Of a stretch of DNA of 64,000 nucleotides, positions 20,860 through 32,530 are shown in pieces. Numbering within the stretch: the stretch's first letter is position 1; each line of letters begins with the position of its first letter. Made by a program: the position numbers and the translations under genes. The notes below the pieces were generated by a model. The model was not told the DNA's origin and searched no databases. It saw only the letters and a list, made by a program, of their open reading frames with translations. Origin of the DNA: Camellia lanceoleosa (taxonomy: Eukaryota > Streptophyta > Magnoliopsida > Ericales > Theaceae); the NCBI GenBank assembly GCA_025200525.1, contig CM045768.1, positions 46,843,022 to 46,907,021 on the forward strand, given 5' to 3'.

Positions 20860-21200
20860 CGAAATAAGTTATCTCTTACGCCTCTGTCTCTCTAAGTCTC
20901 TCACACCTCTGTCTCTCTTATTCTATTACTCTCTCTTTTTTATGCTAGTTGCCCCATCATAATATTGAATCTTTGTCACTTTGTCTCCATTGTCGTCGGG
21001 TAAGGAGCATCACCGCCATCGAGCACCATCGTCGAGCACCACCGTCAATCCACTATTGGAGCATTACTCGAGGTACATCCTCTCTATTTCGCCTTCTCTT
21101 TGTCTCTCCCTCTGTCTCTTTTTCCCTAATATCTGTCTCTTTTTTCCACCATTTGGATTGTAATATAGTTTTGGGGAATAAGCAAGTATAGAAATCACAT
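20860..21200 (+). other. CT-rich leader-like segment inside the CACTA element
   Basis: Runs of CTCTGTCTCTCT are followed by a short GC-containing stretch (CACCGCCATCGAGCACCATCG) and a possible donor CTCGAG|GTACATCC near 21,072. It resembles a 5' leader with first intron, either the relic of the CACTA transposase gene or captured host sequence. No conserved protein is encoded, and the small frames here look fortuitous. Confidence 0.35.
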
Positions 21201-22845
21201 TTGGTATTTTAGGTTTTCTTTTATTTGGAAATTGGAAAACATGGCTTCATTGGGCATCTTATTGTAGACAAATCTTGTCATAACAATGTTCCAAAGAACG
21301 GTTTTTGGGTGAGGAATTGAGTCGAACAGTTGGTGGGCGAGGTAACTTTGGCTGTTTTGGCACAATTGGTTGAGATGGTATCCGATGGTTTTGGGTTAGG
21401 TTGGTGGGTTAAGGGAGGTTTGGTGATTGGAATGGTCTTCGAGACACCATTGGTGAATCTGTGAGGTTGAGTTTGGTAGTAGTGAGCGTTTTGATGAGGA
21501 TGATGAAGAGAAGTTGAGATGGTGAACATGAATATAATTGTGGGTTATGGAGGTTTTTGATGAGAGTGGTAGAGGTAGAGCTGATGATGTTATTTTTAGC
21601 AGACAATTCTCTTACTTTGTTATAGAGTTTAGATGTGTTTCTGTTATAGATTTTGGTTATATGTTCATGTACTGATAATCTGTAATTGGGTGCTCAATTG
21701 TGCATAGTGGTGTGATGTTTATATATTTTAGTCGGAGTTCTTGTTACTCTTTGATAAACTAATCATACGTTTCTGTTAATTCCAATTTTTCTATACATGG
21801 ATATGTTGTTGGTGGTTGCTTTGTTTATTGGTGCTTACTGATTCCTTACAATTTTTAAGTTCTAGTATTTATTCCTTTGAATTTTCTTTGGAAAATTTTA
21901 CACAATATAATAGACTCATAAAGAAACCTCTACTTCAAGGATCAATAAAATTCTGAAATGAGTAACCATTTGTAAAATTTCTGAAAGTTAATTCTATTCT
22001 GTGCAAAATTTTAATTTTAGACAACCAAACAACCTACTCCTAGAATTACTACAAATTTGTTTAGTTAATGTTTACAGAACAATGATGCACATTCGATGTT
22101 TTTTAGAGTAAATACAACAGTAGCCATAACTTCCCTAGAATTGAGGTTGGGACATTAAACTTACCAGTAGTCATAAATTCCAATTGTGAGTAGAGTACTT
22201 TACTTGAGGTTAGAAGAACTTACCAGTAACCATAACCCTTGTCTTGAAAATGTTGGGCTGATATCCATTTATCATATCCATATTCATGTGCCAAATTATG
22301 TTTCTGTTCCATGATCAGAATTATAATGGCGATAAAGAGAACTTAGGAAAATGTGAAAAGGTTAGTCAGATTGTTTTCCCTTATCTTCAATTATAACATC
22401 CCGTTTCACAATTGTGGTTCTCACTGCCTTATATATGGTTTGGAGGATTACTTCATATGTGTCTAAAGTTGCTTTGTTTTCATTTTATTTTGATTCACAT
22501 GCTTTTAACATATGTGTGATAGTTCTTCTTAGAGTTGATGAAAGTGCCACGAGTGGAGTGTAAATTGAAAGTATTCTCATTAAAAAACAGTTTCATACAC
22601 AGGTCAGAGAGCAATGTTGCTAATTGTCTTCTTTTACTCTTTCTTTGTTGTTACCAATATGTTTCTTTTCTTGCTCTTCTTCAGCTCCACCATTTGTGTT
22701 CTCTTCTATGAAAGAGGCAATGAATTTCGTAGAGTATGACTACCTCACTGCCAGTTGGCTCAAGTAACCTAAAGAAAATCGGTCTACGAACATGACCCAA
22801 AAAACTTAAGCCAAGTTATATAGTAGCATTGTTCAATATATATAT
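21200..22845. other. CACTA interior, no recognisable coding sequence
   Basis: Ordinary AT-rich, intron-like DNA. I looked for CACTA transposase (TNPD) motifs on both strands and saw none. The minus-strand frame at 21,278-21,529 is not conserved-looking. Confidence 0.5.
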
Positions 22846-24243
22846 TGTACGGGGAGCAAATATTCCGACGAGTCCGTACTCCTTTCCTCCAAGTTCCGTT
22901 TCTGTTTGGTCACCTGAAAGCACAATGGCGGTGAGCTACCCGGCGGTGTGTGGCCGGAAAACCCCTCCGACGATCAAGTTAGCACACACCTTGGGATAGA
23001 GAGAGAGGGAGGAAAGTGTTTTGAGTGTAAGAATGTCTTACAAAGTGTTCCTCTATCCCGTGTGGGGGCACAGACCTGCTTATATACCCTCTGCGCCCCA
23101 TATCTACTCCCAGTCATCTCCTGACACATGGCTCTGATATCCCATCTGTCAACGTAAACCTTGCTGAACATCACCTAACCCGACTGCCAGCCCACTCTAT
23201 TGGGAGCTCGGCAGCCGGACAACATCATCTCGGCTGACAACGGTCGTGCTGTGCTTTATGTCCAAGCACTCCACTAGCTAAGCTCAATAAGGACCGGGCT
23301 AGGATGCATCTCAGCAAAGCCGAGCCCGGAACAGCTCGTGCTCACCTGTGGTCGGCCTTCCTGCCGAGCAAGCAGGTATCTCGGCTGACCACACCTTTCC
23401 GGGCGCCGGTCACTTAACACGACTGGCTTCGCCATCGTCAAAACATGTAGCTCGACCCAACCGAGCGTGCCTTAATCGAGCAGATCCTTTCCAAACTGGG
23501 CCACATGTCCTTGGCCCAACACTTGCCCGGCCCAAATCTGTGCGGCAAAACTCTGTCCGGCCCAGTACCAGATCATTAATCTCCCTCTCAATTGCCTCTT
23601 AATACCGTCCGCTGAAGCGTGACTGGGATTACCTACTTCAACCGAGGTATCACCTTCTCGGTTCCATGCTTCCTAATCGGCAACCGGGCCAATGACACGC
23701 ATGAATTCAAACTTCCTCGGTCTGACATTCTTGTCTCTTCGGTTTGCCCGGTCGTCGCCTCACCTGACCTTACTGTCTCTTCATTTCTGACGCTGCCATC
23801 AATAGGGACACTTGGCGTCCTCCCATTGGTTCTCGAGCAGCCAACCAGCCATCACACGAATTTGAATTTGGGCTATTTTTTCTTCCCCTATATACATGCC
23901 CCCTCGGCTTCGATTCATTCCTACTATCTCCCATTTATTCCAAGCGATCTAGAGCTCTGGTGCCTTCTCTCTCTTGCCATTGTTGACCTCATGCTCGAAG
24001 AGGAAGAAGAAGAAGGCCCTGCTCCCTCTGCACATCACAGGTACGTCATTCAACTCCTCTTTAGTTGCTATCTTCTTTGATACTTCACACATTAGGGCAA
24101 TAAAACATAGTTTATAGGACATTAGGCGTCGAAAACATCCTAGACCTTCAACTGTTCATGGTGTTCTTCATTTTTCCTGAAGAACTGGGGCAGACCGGGC
24201 TCCTAGTCTTCATTTGATCCAAAAAACCAATCTAACCGAGCAA
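22846..24243 (-). mobile_element. fragment of a second, diverged Tat-type element (3' LTR and antisense promoter region)
   Basis: GC-rich against its surroundings. On the minus strand it contains TATATAAG near 23,080 and CTTGATCGTCGGAGGGG, the same R/U5 block as the 6,973 element (CTTGATCGTCGGAGTG). The plus-strand edge TGTACGGGGAGCAAAT supplies a TG/CA-type LTR end. Toward 23,880-24,060 the plus strand has a TATATAC box, a CT-rich leader and a donor ACATCACAG|GTACGTC, consistent with the antisense promoter of a Tat element. The outer LTR edge was not resolved. The plus-strand frames at 23,348 and 23,619 lack known motifs. Confidence 0.55.
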
Positions 24244-24515
24244 ATAGCTTTTCAGTCTCAAGAACCCATGCTTCAGCTTTTAGCGGTTCAAGGCCTCCCT
24301 GAAAGGATGGCGGTTTCATTTTGCTGAACTTCTGGGTGAGAGCAATTATATCCCCATCATTCACATTCACATTCTGTTCCGACTGTACCGGAGGAGGAAG
24401 AGGGGGCAGTTGGTTCTGTTGTTGCTCAAGTCTAGCAGTTATCAGTTCCATCATTCTTTCCATTCGTGCCATTCTTGCCTCAGTAGATGAGGATTCAGGT
24501 TCATTTGCATTGTCC
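24243..24515 (-). pseudogene. Tekay-type gag, N-terminal fragment
   Basis: The minus-strand ATG at 24,515 starts MDNANEPESSSTEARMARME, continues with a Gln/Pro-rich segment and reaches FSKMKPPSFQGGLEPLKAEAWVLETEKLFA, the conserved start of chromovirus gag. Homology stops abruptly at about 24,243, where foreign sequence begins. The rest of gag, protease and most of the reverse transcriptase are absent. Confidence 0.8.
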
Positions 24516-24716
24516 ATTTCACTATAAGCAGTTATAACAGTTCCCAATCATAAACAGTTTACCACATAAGCAGTCATGTGTTTAAACAGATTAACATGTC
24601 AACATGTATTCAATCACCACACACTTATCATGACTATGAATGCCCTAATCGCTTTTCTAGGACACCCTATAGCTCATTTGGACACGTGTATGCGGTATAA
24701 CTCGTGGTTAAGTATC

Positions 24717-24728
24717 GCTCTGATACCA
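24717..24728 (-). promoter_or_regulatory. Tekay primer binding site
   Basis: The minus strand reads TGGTATCAGAGC, complementary to initiator tRNA-Met, three bases after the LTR end and upstream of gag. This orients the LTR and shows that gag lies on its downstream side. Confidence 0.9.
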
Positions 24729-24731
24729 CTC

Positions 24732-27056
24732 TGTCACGACCCAAACCCGGCCCTATGGGTTTAGCACCGTAACCAGCCAGAAATCCGAGATTACCGAAGG
24801 CCTACTTAACAGCGATATAGTAAAACAGAGTACAGGGCCTGGCGGAAGCCAATATAGTAAATAAATAATGTCCAATGAGCTGTGACAGTCTGTATGCCAA
24901 AAAGATTTTTCATACATTTATGCGATCAAACGACTGATCTATACCAATATTTACAATCACTCGGTCACGAGGACCTAATCCTTGATAATAGTGCGATGCA
25001 GCGGATAACAGTCTATCCAAAAGTGAGACAGTTCAGAAGGGGGAATGCTAAAACACCCCTAAGCCTTAGCATGATAGGCTTGGAACCTCGCAGTGAGGCA
25101 CGTAGGCTGGCTTGACAAAACTGGAATAACCCCGACGCATCTAGCTTTGGTCCGGTGCCTGCACACCTACAGATATATGAACAGTGAGCTAAAGCTCAGT
25201 GAATAACATAATGCGTAAAGAGGTTTAGAATGGATGTCCTTACAGTAATAAAAACAGTTCAATTAAATCAGTATGTCAGTTGTTGATGCGATGCTTGATC
25301 ATATGTGGTACATCCATCAAGATAACGATATGATGGGTCTTAAAGGACGAACAATAATGATGGCCATCAATCGATGCTTGATAGTGGTTCCACGAGTGAA
25401 CCGGCGAGATCTCATGCTTGATAATAGTAGCGATGAGGTGCTAAGGATGCCACAGTAGTTCAGAATATAGGACATACATTCATTCAGTAAACAATATCAG
25501 TTCAGTAAACAATTTAGTTCAGTGTTTAGAAAATAATCATTGGAACATATCTTTACACAATTGTTACTCACAGAGTTCTGGGCTATCAGTAGCTAGAGCG
25601 TCTCCTCGGAATGCCAACCCTAAACAGTTAACAGATTGAACACACTTTAAGCTTCACAGTTGGGAAGTGTAATAATTAACTCCCTATTATGCCTTGGTGT
25701 GTTCTACATCTATATCCTCGCTAAGATGTCTTAAACTAGGCTTAAGAATGCCTAGGATGGGATGAGGATGCAAAGATGTGCACAGAAAACAGTTTAAGAA
25801 ATCTTCAGTAAAACAGGGTCTCGCCGGCCTTGAGTTTCCCTTTCGGCGGACAAGCCAACAAGGTCCCTTTCGGCGGCAATATCCGCTTCGGCGGTGATGA
25901 ACAGTGCAAAGTACTGGATGTGCGATTTCTCCGCTCGAGCGCTCATCTCTCAGCTCAAGCGGACTGTAAAACAGGTCAAAATTGCTGGGAGCTTGATTTC
26001 CCCCCTCAAGCGGCACTTTCCTCGCTCGAGCGGAAGACCAAAATCTGAAAAACCCAGATTCGAACTCCAAGTTCAAAACCAAGTTTTCAAACACCAAAAT
26101 CAATCCTCTTGGGCCTATTTTTCTGGAAAACTCTTTAAAACACATAGGATAACATGTTTCAAAACTCAATTTAAAAATTCAAAGCCTAAGGGTGTTTAAA
26201 CAAACTCATTTTCAAACCCAATTTATATAAACATGCATACACATGGTACAAAGTGGCATGCATGAGTTTAAATCAAATCAAAGCCTCCATTTCATGCTCT
26301 AAGTTTCAAAAACAGGTTGAAAGCATGGCCCCTTGCAAAATTATGGACATGCATGTACAACTCCATGAAGAACAAGCTCAAAAATGCAAGAGTGTGCCAT
26401 GCATGCAAAGATTAAGCCTCAAATGCAACAATTTGAACTACTTCTAGGCTCAATTCTTCAAAGTAACATAAAACATGCAAGGACTAACTTAATCTCCAAT
26501 TCAAGGGTTGAATTCCTTACCTAAAGCTTCAATCACAAGTTTAGGAGCTCAAAAATGAGATCAATTTCCAATTCCTCTAGATCGGGGTGTGCAAGGAATG
26601 AAGCTAAGGAGATGTTATGTTGAATGTAACAAGGCTCAATAAGGCTCACATATAATATCTTAAGTGGGCCACTAGGGGGGGTAGTATGGTAAATAAGTCC
26701 AACTCTACCAATTTGGCTTTAATTAATCTAATTTAATCGTTTCAAATCGCATTTCAGATAATTATATCATAAAATCACATAAATTATGACGATCACAATT
26801 CACTAATCAATTTCTGGTTCGGCCGCCGATAAGGCCTTCAATTAACCGTTTAAACGTAAAAACATGAACAGATAACCAATCAGTCAAACAGATAAAATGC
26901 AATTCAAACAGATACAGTCAGTTATTTAGTTTCAGGTTTCAGTCAGTCAGTTCAGTAATTCGGTCAGTTCAATTACCCATCGTATTCAGTCTCAGTTTAA
27001 CAGTAATCAATAATCAATCAGTCATTAATCGATGCTTGATGCGAGGGTTATTCTGA
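24732..27056 (-). mobile_element. Tekay-type LTR (about 2.3 kb), shared between two element halves
   Basis: On the plus strand it begins TGTCACGACCC next to the primer site. The other edge is placed at about 27,056, after a polypurine stretch (minus-strand AAGGAGGAGA at 27,057-27,066) that follows the integrase stop. No clean TG start was found there, so this edge is approximate. The interior contains short repeats of CAGTTCAGT and three TTCGGCGG words near 25,840-25,885, with no gene. Small plus-strand frames here are spurious. Confidence 0.75.
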
Positions 27057-27075
27057 TCTCCTCCTTATAAAGAGT

Positions 27076-28164
27076 TTAGTCCTCTAAACTCGAGTTACCT
27101 TCATTCTGGAAGAAAACAGGATCCAGTGGAAACAAATCAGGATATCGCCTAGCCATGTCATCTTCCCTTTCCCAGGTGGCATACACACCCCCATGGTTCT
27201 GCCAATCAACTTTCATCAACGGGATCTCTTTGTTTCTCAGCTTCTTGATCCGTCTGTTTACAATCTGTATAGGCCGTTCCTCGTAAGTGTAGTCATCACT
27301 CAACACTATCCGAGTAGGCTCAATCACATAAAACGGATCTCGAAGATAGTCTCTCAACATCGAAATGTGGAAGACGTTATGCATATGCTCCATTTCAGGA
27401 GGGAGCGCAACTTGATATGCCACCGGATTGATTTTCTCGATAATCTGATACGGTCCGACATATCTTGGCGCTAACTTGCCTTTGACTCCAAAACGAGTCT
27501 GGCCTTTCATCGGTGTCACTTTTACAAAGACGTGATCACCCACTTCATATTCTCTGTCCCGTCTTCTAACATCTGCATAACTTTTCTGTCGGCTCTGTGC
27601 AGTTTTCAGTCTCTGCTGTATCAGTTTCACTTTCTCAGTCGTTTCATATACAATCTCGGGCCCAAGCAAAGGCCCATCTCCAACTTCTGCCCAACAAATC
27701 GGAGATCTACACTTTTTGCCATACAATGCCTCGAAAGGCGCCATATCGATACTTGAATGGTAACTGTTGTTGTAGGCGAATTCAACTAATGGCAGATGGC
27801 TTTCCCAATTTCCCTGAAAATCAAGGATACACATTCTCAGTAAATCCTCCAGAGTCTGGATGGTCCTTTCTGACTGTTCATCTGTCTGAGGATAATAGGC
27901 ACTACTCAGCCTCAATTTAGTACCCAATGCAGTCTGTAGGCTTTGCCAAAATCTCGATGTAAACTTCGAATCCCTGTCAGAAACAATAGACACAGGCACT
28001 CCATGCAGTCTAATAATTTCATCAATATAGAGTACAGCCAATTTGTCCGCATTATAAATTGTCTTGACAGGTAGGAAGTGTGCAGATTTAGTCAGTCTAT
28101 CAACAATAACCCAAATAGAGTCCATACCTTTTCTGGAGCGAGGCAATCCAACGATAAAATCCAT
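27076..28164 (-). pseudogene. Tekay-type integrase with C-terminal chromodomain-like end
   Basis: The open frame starts within the integrase core at [30 protein letters not shown] (first Asp). The second Asp is in [12 protein letters not shown] and Glu in [16 protein letters not shown], where the usual G of TDGQSE is E. It continues through [20 protein letters not shown], the GPY/F module ([13 protein letters not shown]) and a C-terminal [23 protein letters not shown] block typical of the Tekay/Del chromovirus chromodomain. Together with 28,222-28,684 it is the 3' half of pol. The frame is complete to its natural stop at 27,076. Confidence 0.92.
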
Positions 28165-28221
28165 CGTGATATGCTCCCATTTCCACTCCGGTATGGGTAA
28201 GGGTTGCAGTAAGCCTGCGGG

Positions 28222-28684
28222 TCACTGATGTTCCGCTTTGACTTGTTCACAATGAAGACATTTTGATACAAAGTCGGCAATTTCCTTCTTCATTCTCAGC
28301 CACCAGAAATTCTGTTTCAGATCTTGGTACATTTTCGTATTCCCCGGATGGATAAAAAATTTTGAGTTGTGGCCCTCTCGCAGAATTCTTCTTTTCAATT
28401 CAGAATCATTCGGTACACACAGTCTTTCTTGAAACTTCAGTACATTGTTTTCAAATTTGAACCCCAGTCTCGGTTTAATCTCTCTTTCTTCGACGATCTT
28501 CTTCAAGAAGTCATCTGTTTGCTGTTTCTCTTTAATTTCTTCGATCAAGGTCGGTTGAGCAGAAATAGCAGCTACTGTTCCACCTTGTTCTCTCAAAACA
28601 ACTTCAATTTCAGATTTTTCAAGGTCACAAAGCAACTCTCTCTGTCCAGTGAGTAAACAAGCTAAATTTGCAAATGACTTCCGG
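28222..28684 (-). pseudogene. Tekay-type RNase H end and integrase zinc finger, truncated
   Basis: On the minus strand the sequence begins abruptly at SRKSFANLACLL (the end of RNase H), then shows the HHCC zinc finger with H and H in GHNSKFFIHPGNTKMYQDLK and C..C in CLHCEQVK. A TGA at 28,222-28,224 follows EHQ. The next codons continue in the same frame with [17 protein letters not shown], so it is a single nonsense change, most simply CGA to TGA. Upstream RNase H and reverse transcriptase are missing beyond about 28,684. Confidence 0.85.
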
Positions 28685-28689
28685 CTCCT

Positions 28690-29770
28690 GATATATTACT
28701 AAGAAGATTCTTTCAAATCTCATTTGTACATGCTGTCAATATGAAGATGACAGTAATATGCATTTCATTTGGTTCCTCAATTTCACATAGGAAAGGTTTT
28801 TTTTAAAATTTTTAAATTTTTTTTATCAATCTTCAATACCACAAATGATATTAGTAATCATGTCACTTCCCGTGTGCTAATTTGAAGTCATGACTTAACA
28901 CCTTGAGAGGGCACAAGGTCCTAATTTGTTATGATGTAACGGGAAGCTTCTCGGTGCCAAATACGACCTATACGGACAAACGGTACGTACATAGGACATG
29001 TAGGTTGGGAGTTAGAGTTGAAAATGCTATAAACTTAGTCGAAAACGACGTTTTAGTCGCCAAAAATGGAAAAATACTTATAATTATGCAGAATGATTAC
29101 TTGTAAAATATTACTGGTTGCCTAATATATGCATTCGAGTTTTACATATTTTTATTTCATATATATTTGAGTATGCAAAACTAATGATTAATTTGAAAAG
29201 ATTAATTAAGTTCGAGTTTTATATGTTTTTTTTTTTTTATAATTTTAAATATGCCAATATTTAGTAAATACTAATGATTAATTTTATTTTTGCAGATGAT
29301 TTTTGACGTAGAATTGTGGATATGATTTTTTTTTTACAAATACGGAAAGGCATTGTTTTTATACCTCTGTCCTTATAATGGTTTGTACAATTTACTTTTT
29401 GGCGTGGTAAATATCTAAAATTTGGCATGGTACAAATTAGCATTGGATGTGGTACAAATTAGTTTTTGGAGAGGTACAGACTATCTTTTTGGTGTGATAC
29501 AGATTACCTTTTGGATATTAAATTCGGTTAATCCTTTGTTATGTATGGAATTAAATTTTTGAGGTTGGATTATAGTTGGTTTGTATGGAATTCGTATTAC
29601 ATTAAGAATTTGATGTTCAATATGAATTTTTTGAATGGTTGGAAGTAAAATGTATGCACGTTGTCGAATGGTTGATAATATAATCAATATTGATGGATTA
29701 TATTGTTTATACAAGGTACCAGTTGCACTAATAATGGATATAGGTAGTTGAGAAATTAAATAAAAAAAAT
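28690..29770. other. CACTA interior right of the Tekay fragment, no gene
   Basis: AT-rich sequence with no coding signal. GTCGAAAACGACGTTTTAGTCG near 29,040 is the first sign of the element's own subterminal words. Confidence 0.5.
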
Positions 29771-29779
29771 TATATAATT

Positions 29780-30430
29780 TTTGGCGACTAAATATGTTGG
29801 TAGCTAAAAATGCAAGCAAAGGTTTTGTTGCCTAATTATTTAGTAGTAAAAAAAGAAACAAATGGCTTTTGGCGACCAAACAGTTAGTAGCCAAAACAAA
29901 TTAGAATAAGGGAAAAAACTATTGCTAACTAAATATTTTAGTCACGAAAAAAAGGGCATCTTTTGGCGACCAAAATGTTTGGTCGTAAAAAATAATGAAA
30001 TGAAAATATCTAAGCTTTTGGCGACTAAAATGTGTAGTCGGTAAAACTAACAACGACTAAACTATTTGGTCGCTAAATGTATTATTATATTATCGACTAA
30101 AATGTGTAGTCACAAAATGTATTATTTTTTGTGACAAAATTTATATTAGCAACTAAAACTTTAGTCTCTAATAGTGGAATTCAGTTTTATGTAAGAACTT
30201 TCGGCGACTAATATTTTAGTCGCCAAAAGGTGACCTTTGGCGACTAACCAAAGTTTAATAGCCTAAAGTTTTACATTACCGACCAAAAATACTTCAGTTG
30301 CCAATACTATTGCTGACAGAGTATACCTAACATTCTTGGTGATAAAAAAATTTAGTCACTATTGACTTTCGGCGACCAAACATAGGGTTTTTAACGACTA
30401 ATATTTTAAATACCAAATATGTTATTTCCT
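29780..30430. repeat. right subterminal repeats of the CACTA element
   Basis: More than a dozen copies of TTGGCGACTAAA-like words in both orientations (for example CTTTTGGCGACCAAA, TTCGGCGACTAATATTTTAGTCGCC), mirroring the left end. Confidence 0.8.
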
Positions 30431-30437
30431 ACAGTGA

Positions 30438-30655
30438 TAGCAGTGGATCACATCACGAAGAGACACAAATCAAACATGAATTATCAAAAAAAAAAACAAC
30501 CACATAGTAGCAATGGATCACATTACAAAGAGACACAAAGAGACACAAATCAAACATGAAGTCCTATAAAAAGAAAAAAGAAAAAGAAGCACATAGTAGC
30601 AGTGGATCACATCACAAAGAGACACAAATCAAACATGAACTATCACATCTGAAGG
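30438..30655. repeat. host tandem repeat hit by the CACTA element
   Basis: Three consecutive copies of a unit with AGCAGTGGATCACATCAC, AAGAGACACAAATCAAACAT and an A-rich tail ending CACATAGT. The remnant AGAAGCACATAGTA at 20,327-20,340 shows that the element inserted within this array. Confidence 0.8.
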
Positions 30656-31222
30656 AGTAGTCACATATCAAATCTAAAGCGAGTGTGTGTGTATTGTATA
30701 GATCTATTGTAGAGTAGATTTTCCAAAGCCTAAAGAGAATAGAGGATGGGTGGGTGTTTCTGTTGAAGCACATTTTGTATGGGTGGATAGTGTTGAAGCA
30801 CATTTGGCATACATACATTGCCCACTATCCTCAAAATATGAACCATGATCTCTCATTATTTATATATTTAGATAGCGTTTACCAATTATATATTTTACTT
30901 AAAAAATTAAAAAATTATTATAAATAATTACATTACTTTCTATATTTATTTTACATTTTTTTTATAAAATAACTTATTTCCAAATTAGAACTCAAAATCA
31001 CACAAACATAATGGATGAAGATCACAATGGATGGAGATCTCTTACAGGTAAGGTGGTTTCTGTGTCCCTATTCCACAAGACACATTTTGCACCCTAAAGC
31101 AACACCATACTTCTCAAATAATGCAATCCCATCCGTACACGTGGCACATAATGGCCGACCAACCATACTACCCATATTCGACCTCCACTTCAAACAAACA
31201 TGGATAAGCCCGTTGCATTTAA

Positions 31223-31394
31223 TCTATACTATAATCTCAAGTCTTGTGGGAGTTTCAATTTCTCAATTTAAATTTTTTAATTTTTTGATTTTAAAAAAAA
31301 AATTTAACATTTATTAACTTCTCCCAACCCTCAAGTCTTACCCTCATAATAACACTTTAATGGATTAAAAACAAATATACAAAAAATTATTTGA
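31223..31394 (+). mobile_element. Helitron 5' end fragment
   Basis: TCTATACTATAATCTCAAGTCTTGTGGGAG is followed by the same TTTCAATTTCTCAATTTAAATTTT stretch found at the start of the next copies. Homology is lost after about 170 bp. Confidence 0.55.
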
Positions 31395-31685
31395 AATCCG
31401 ACACATATGAATCCCTTAAAAAGTCCCAACACATATGATTATTATTAAAATATTAATGCATTAAGAACAAACATAAATTTTTTTTAAAAAAAAAAATCCA
31501 ACACATATGATTATTATTAAAATATTAAATTTTAATACAATATAATAAAAAAAAGAAGACATTTAATTCCTGAAAAAATTCAACACATATGATTATTATC
31601 AAAATATTAAACTTTAATATAATATTAAAAAAGAAAAAAAAGAAGACATTAAAAAAAAATTTAAAATCGCAATTCACATATATAG
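31395..31685. repeat. imperfect tandem repeat with ACACATATGATTATTATT units
   Basis: Three to four copies of a roughly 60-70 bp unit starting near CAACACATATGATTATTAT and ending in ATATTAA plus an A-rich segment. They lie within or next to the first Helitron-like copy. Confidence 0.6.
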
Positions 31686-31687
31686 TT

Positions 31688-32107
31688 AATTGTCAATATA
31701 TTAAGGAAAATGAGATTTTTAAACCCCAAGTCTTGTGGGAGCTTTAATCTCTCAATCTTAATTTTAAAAATTTTTGATTTTAAAAAAAAAACTTAGCATT
31801 TATTGATTTGGTCAAAATTTCATGATCATTATTTATTAACTTTTTCCAATCTACATGCCTACATTTACTGATTTGGTCAAAATCCTTGATTAACATTTAA
31901 AATCTCCTCATACAAATAATTATAGATACAGCCCGTGCATAGTTACTGCAGTAGCCTTTTTAATTTCTCCTGTACACTATGGTTAGTGATAAGATTGTTA
32001 AATTATTTTTATAAAAAATCTTAAAAAACATAATTTATATATTAAAAAAAATTAAAACAAATATAAATATCTATAATTATCCCGTGCATAGCACATGTGA
32101 TAGGCTA
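31688..32107 (+). mobile_element. Helitron-like copy, upstream member of a head-to-tail pair
   Basis: Same interior as the copies at 32,108 and 45,699 (GTTTTTAACC-type start, TTTATTGATTTGGTCAAAAT, ATTATAGATACA, CACTATGGTTAGTGATAA). The end has a CCCGTGCATAGCACA near-palindrome followed by GGCTAT. The 5' terminus is degraded (CAATATATTAAGG instead of TCTATACTATATATTAAG). Confidence 0.65.
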
Positions 32108-32530
32108 TCTATACTATATATTAAGCAAAATAGGGTTTTTAACCCCAAGGTCTGTGAGAGTTTCAATATCTCAATCTGAATTTTCTATATTTTTTATTTT
32201 TTATTTAAAAAAAAAAACTTAACATTTATTGATTTGGTCAAAATCTCTTGATTAGCATTTATTAACTTTTTTCAATCCATATGTCTTACCACATGCCTGC
32301 ATTTATTGATTTAGTTAAAATTTTCTGATCAGCATTTAAAATTATAGATACAATCCATGTATAGTTACTGCAGTACTCTTTTCAACTTCTCCTATACACT
32401 ATGGTTAGTGATAAGATTGTTAAATTATTTTTATAAAAAATCTTAAAAAATATAATTTATATACTAAAAAAAATTTAAAATAAATATAAATATTTATAAT
32501 TATTCCGTGCATAGCACGGTAATAGGCTAT
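32108..32530 (+). mobile_element. Helitron-like copy, downstream member
   Basis: Starts TCTATACTATATATTAAG directly after the end of the upstream copy and ends after the hairpin CCGTGCATAGCACGG (32,505-32,519) and TAATAGGCTAT. TC start, 3' hairpin and a near-CTRR end are Helitron hallmarks, although here the last base is T rather than G or A. No Rep/helicase, so non-autonomous. Confidence 0.72.

Larger units (their letters stand above)
20341..30436. mobile_element. 10.1-kb CACTA (En/Spm-type) element, invaded and non-autonomous
   Basis: The left end CACTACACGAAATGACAT pairs with the right end, which on the minus strand reads CACTGTAGGAAATAACAT. The flanks give a 3-bp duplication GTA/ATA. The tandem host repeats to the right show the uninterrupted site CACATAGTAGCAGTGG, confirming GTA as the original target with one later mutation. 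Both ends carry dense subterminal repeats of the type TTGGCGACTAAA. I found no transposase motif. Much of the interior consists of a Tat-type fragment and a Tekay-type fragment. Confidence 0.88.

Noticed and set aside
25687..26199. Protein genes in the Tekay LTR
   Set aside because: The frames fall inside a 2.3-kb LTR defined by the primer site and integrase end, and have no recognisable domain.
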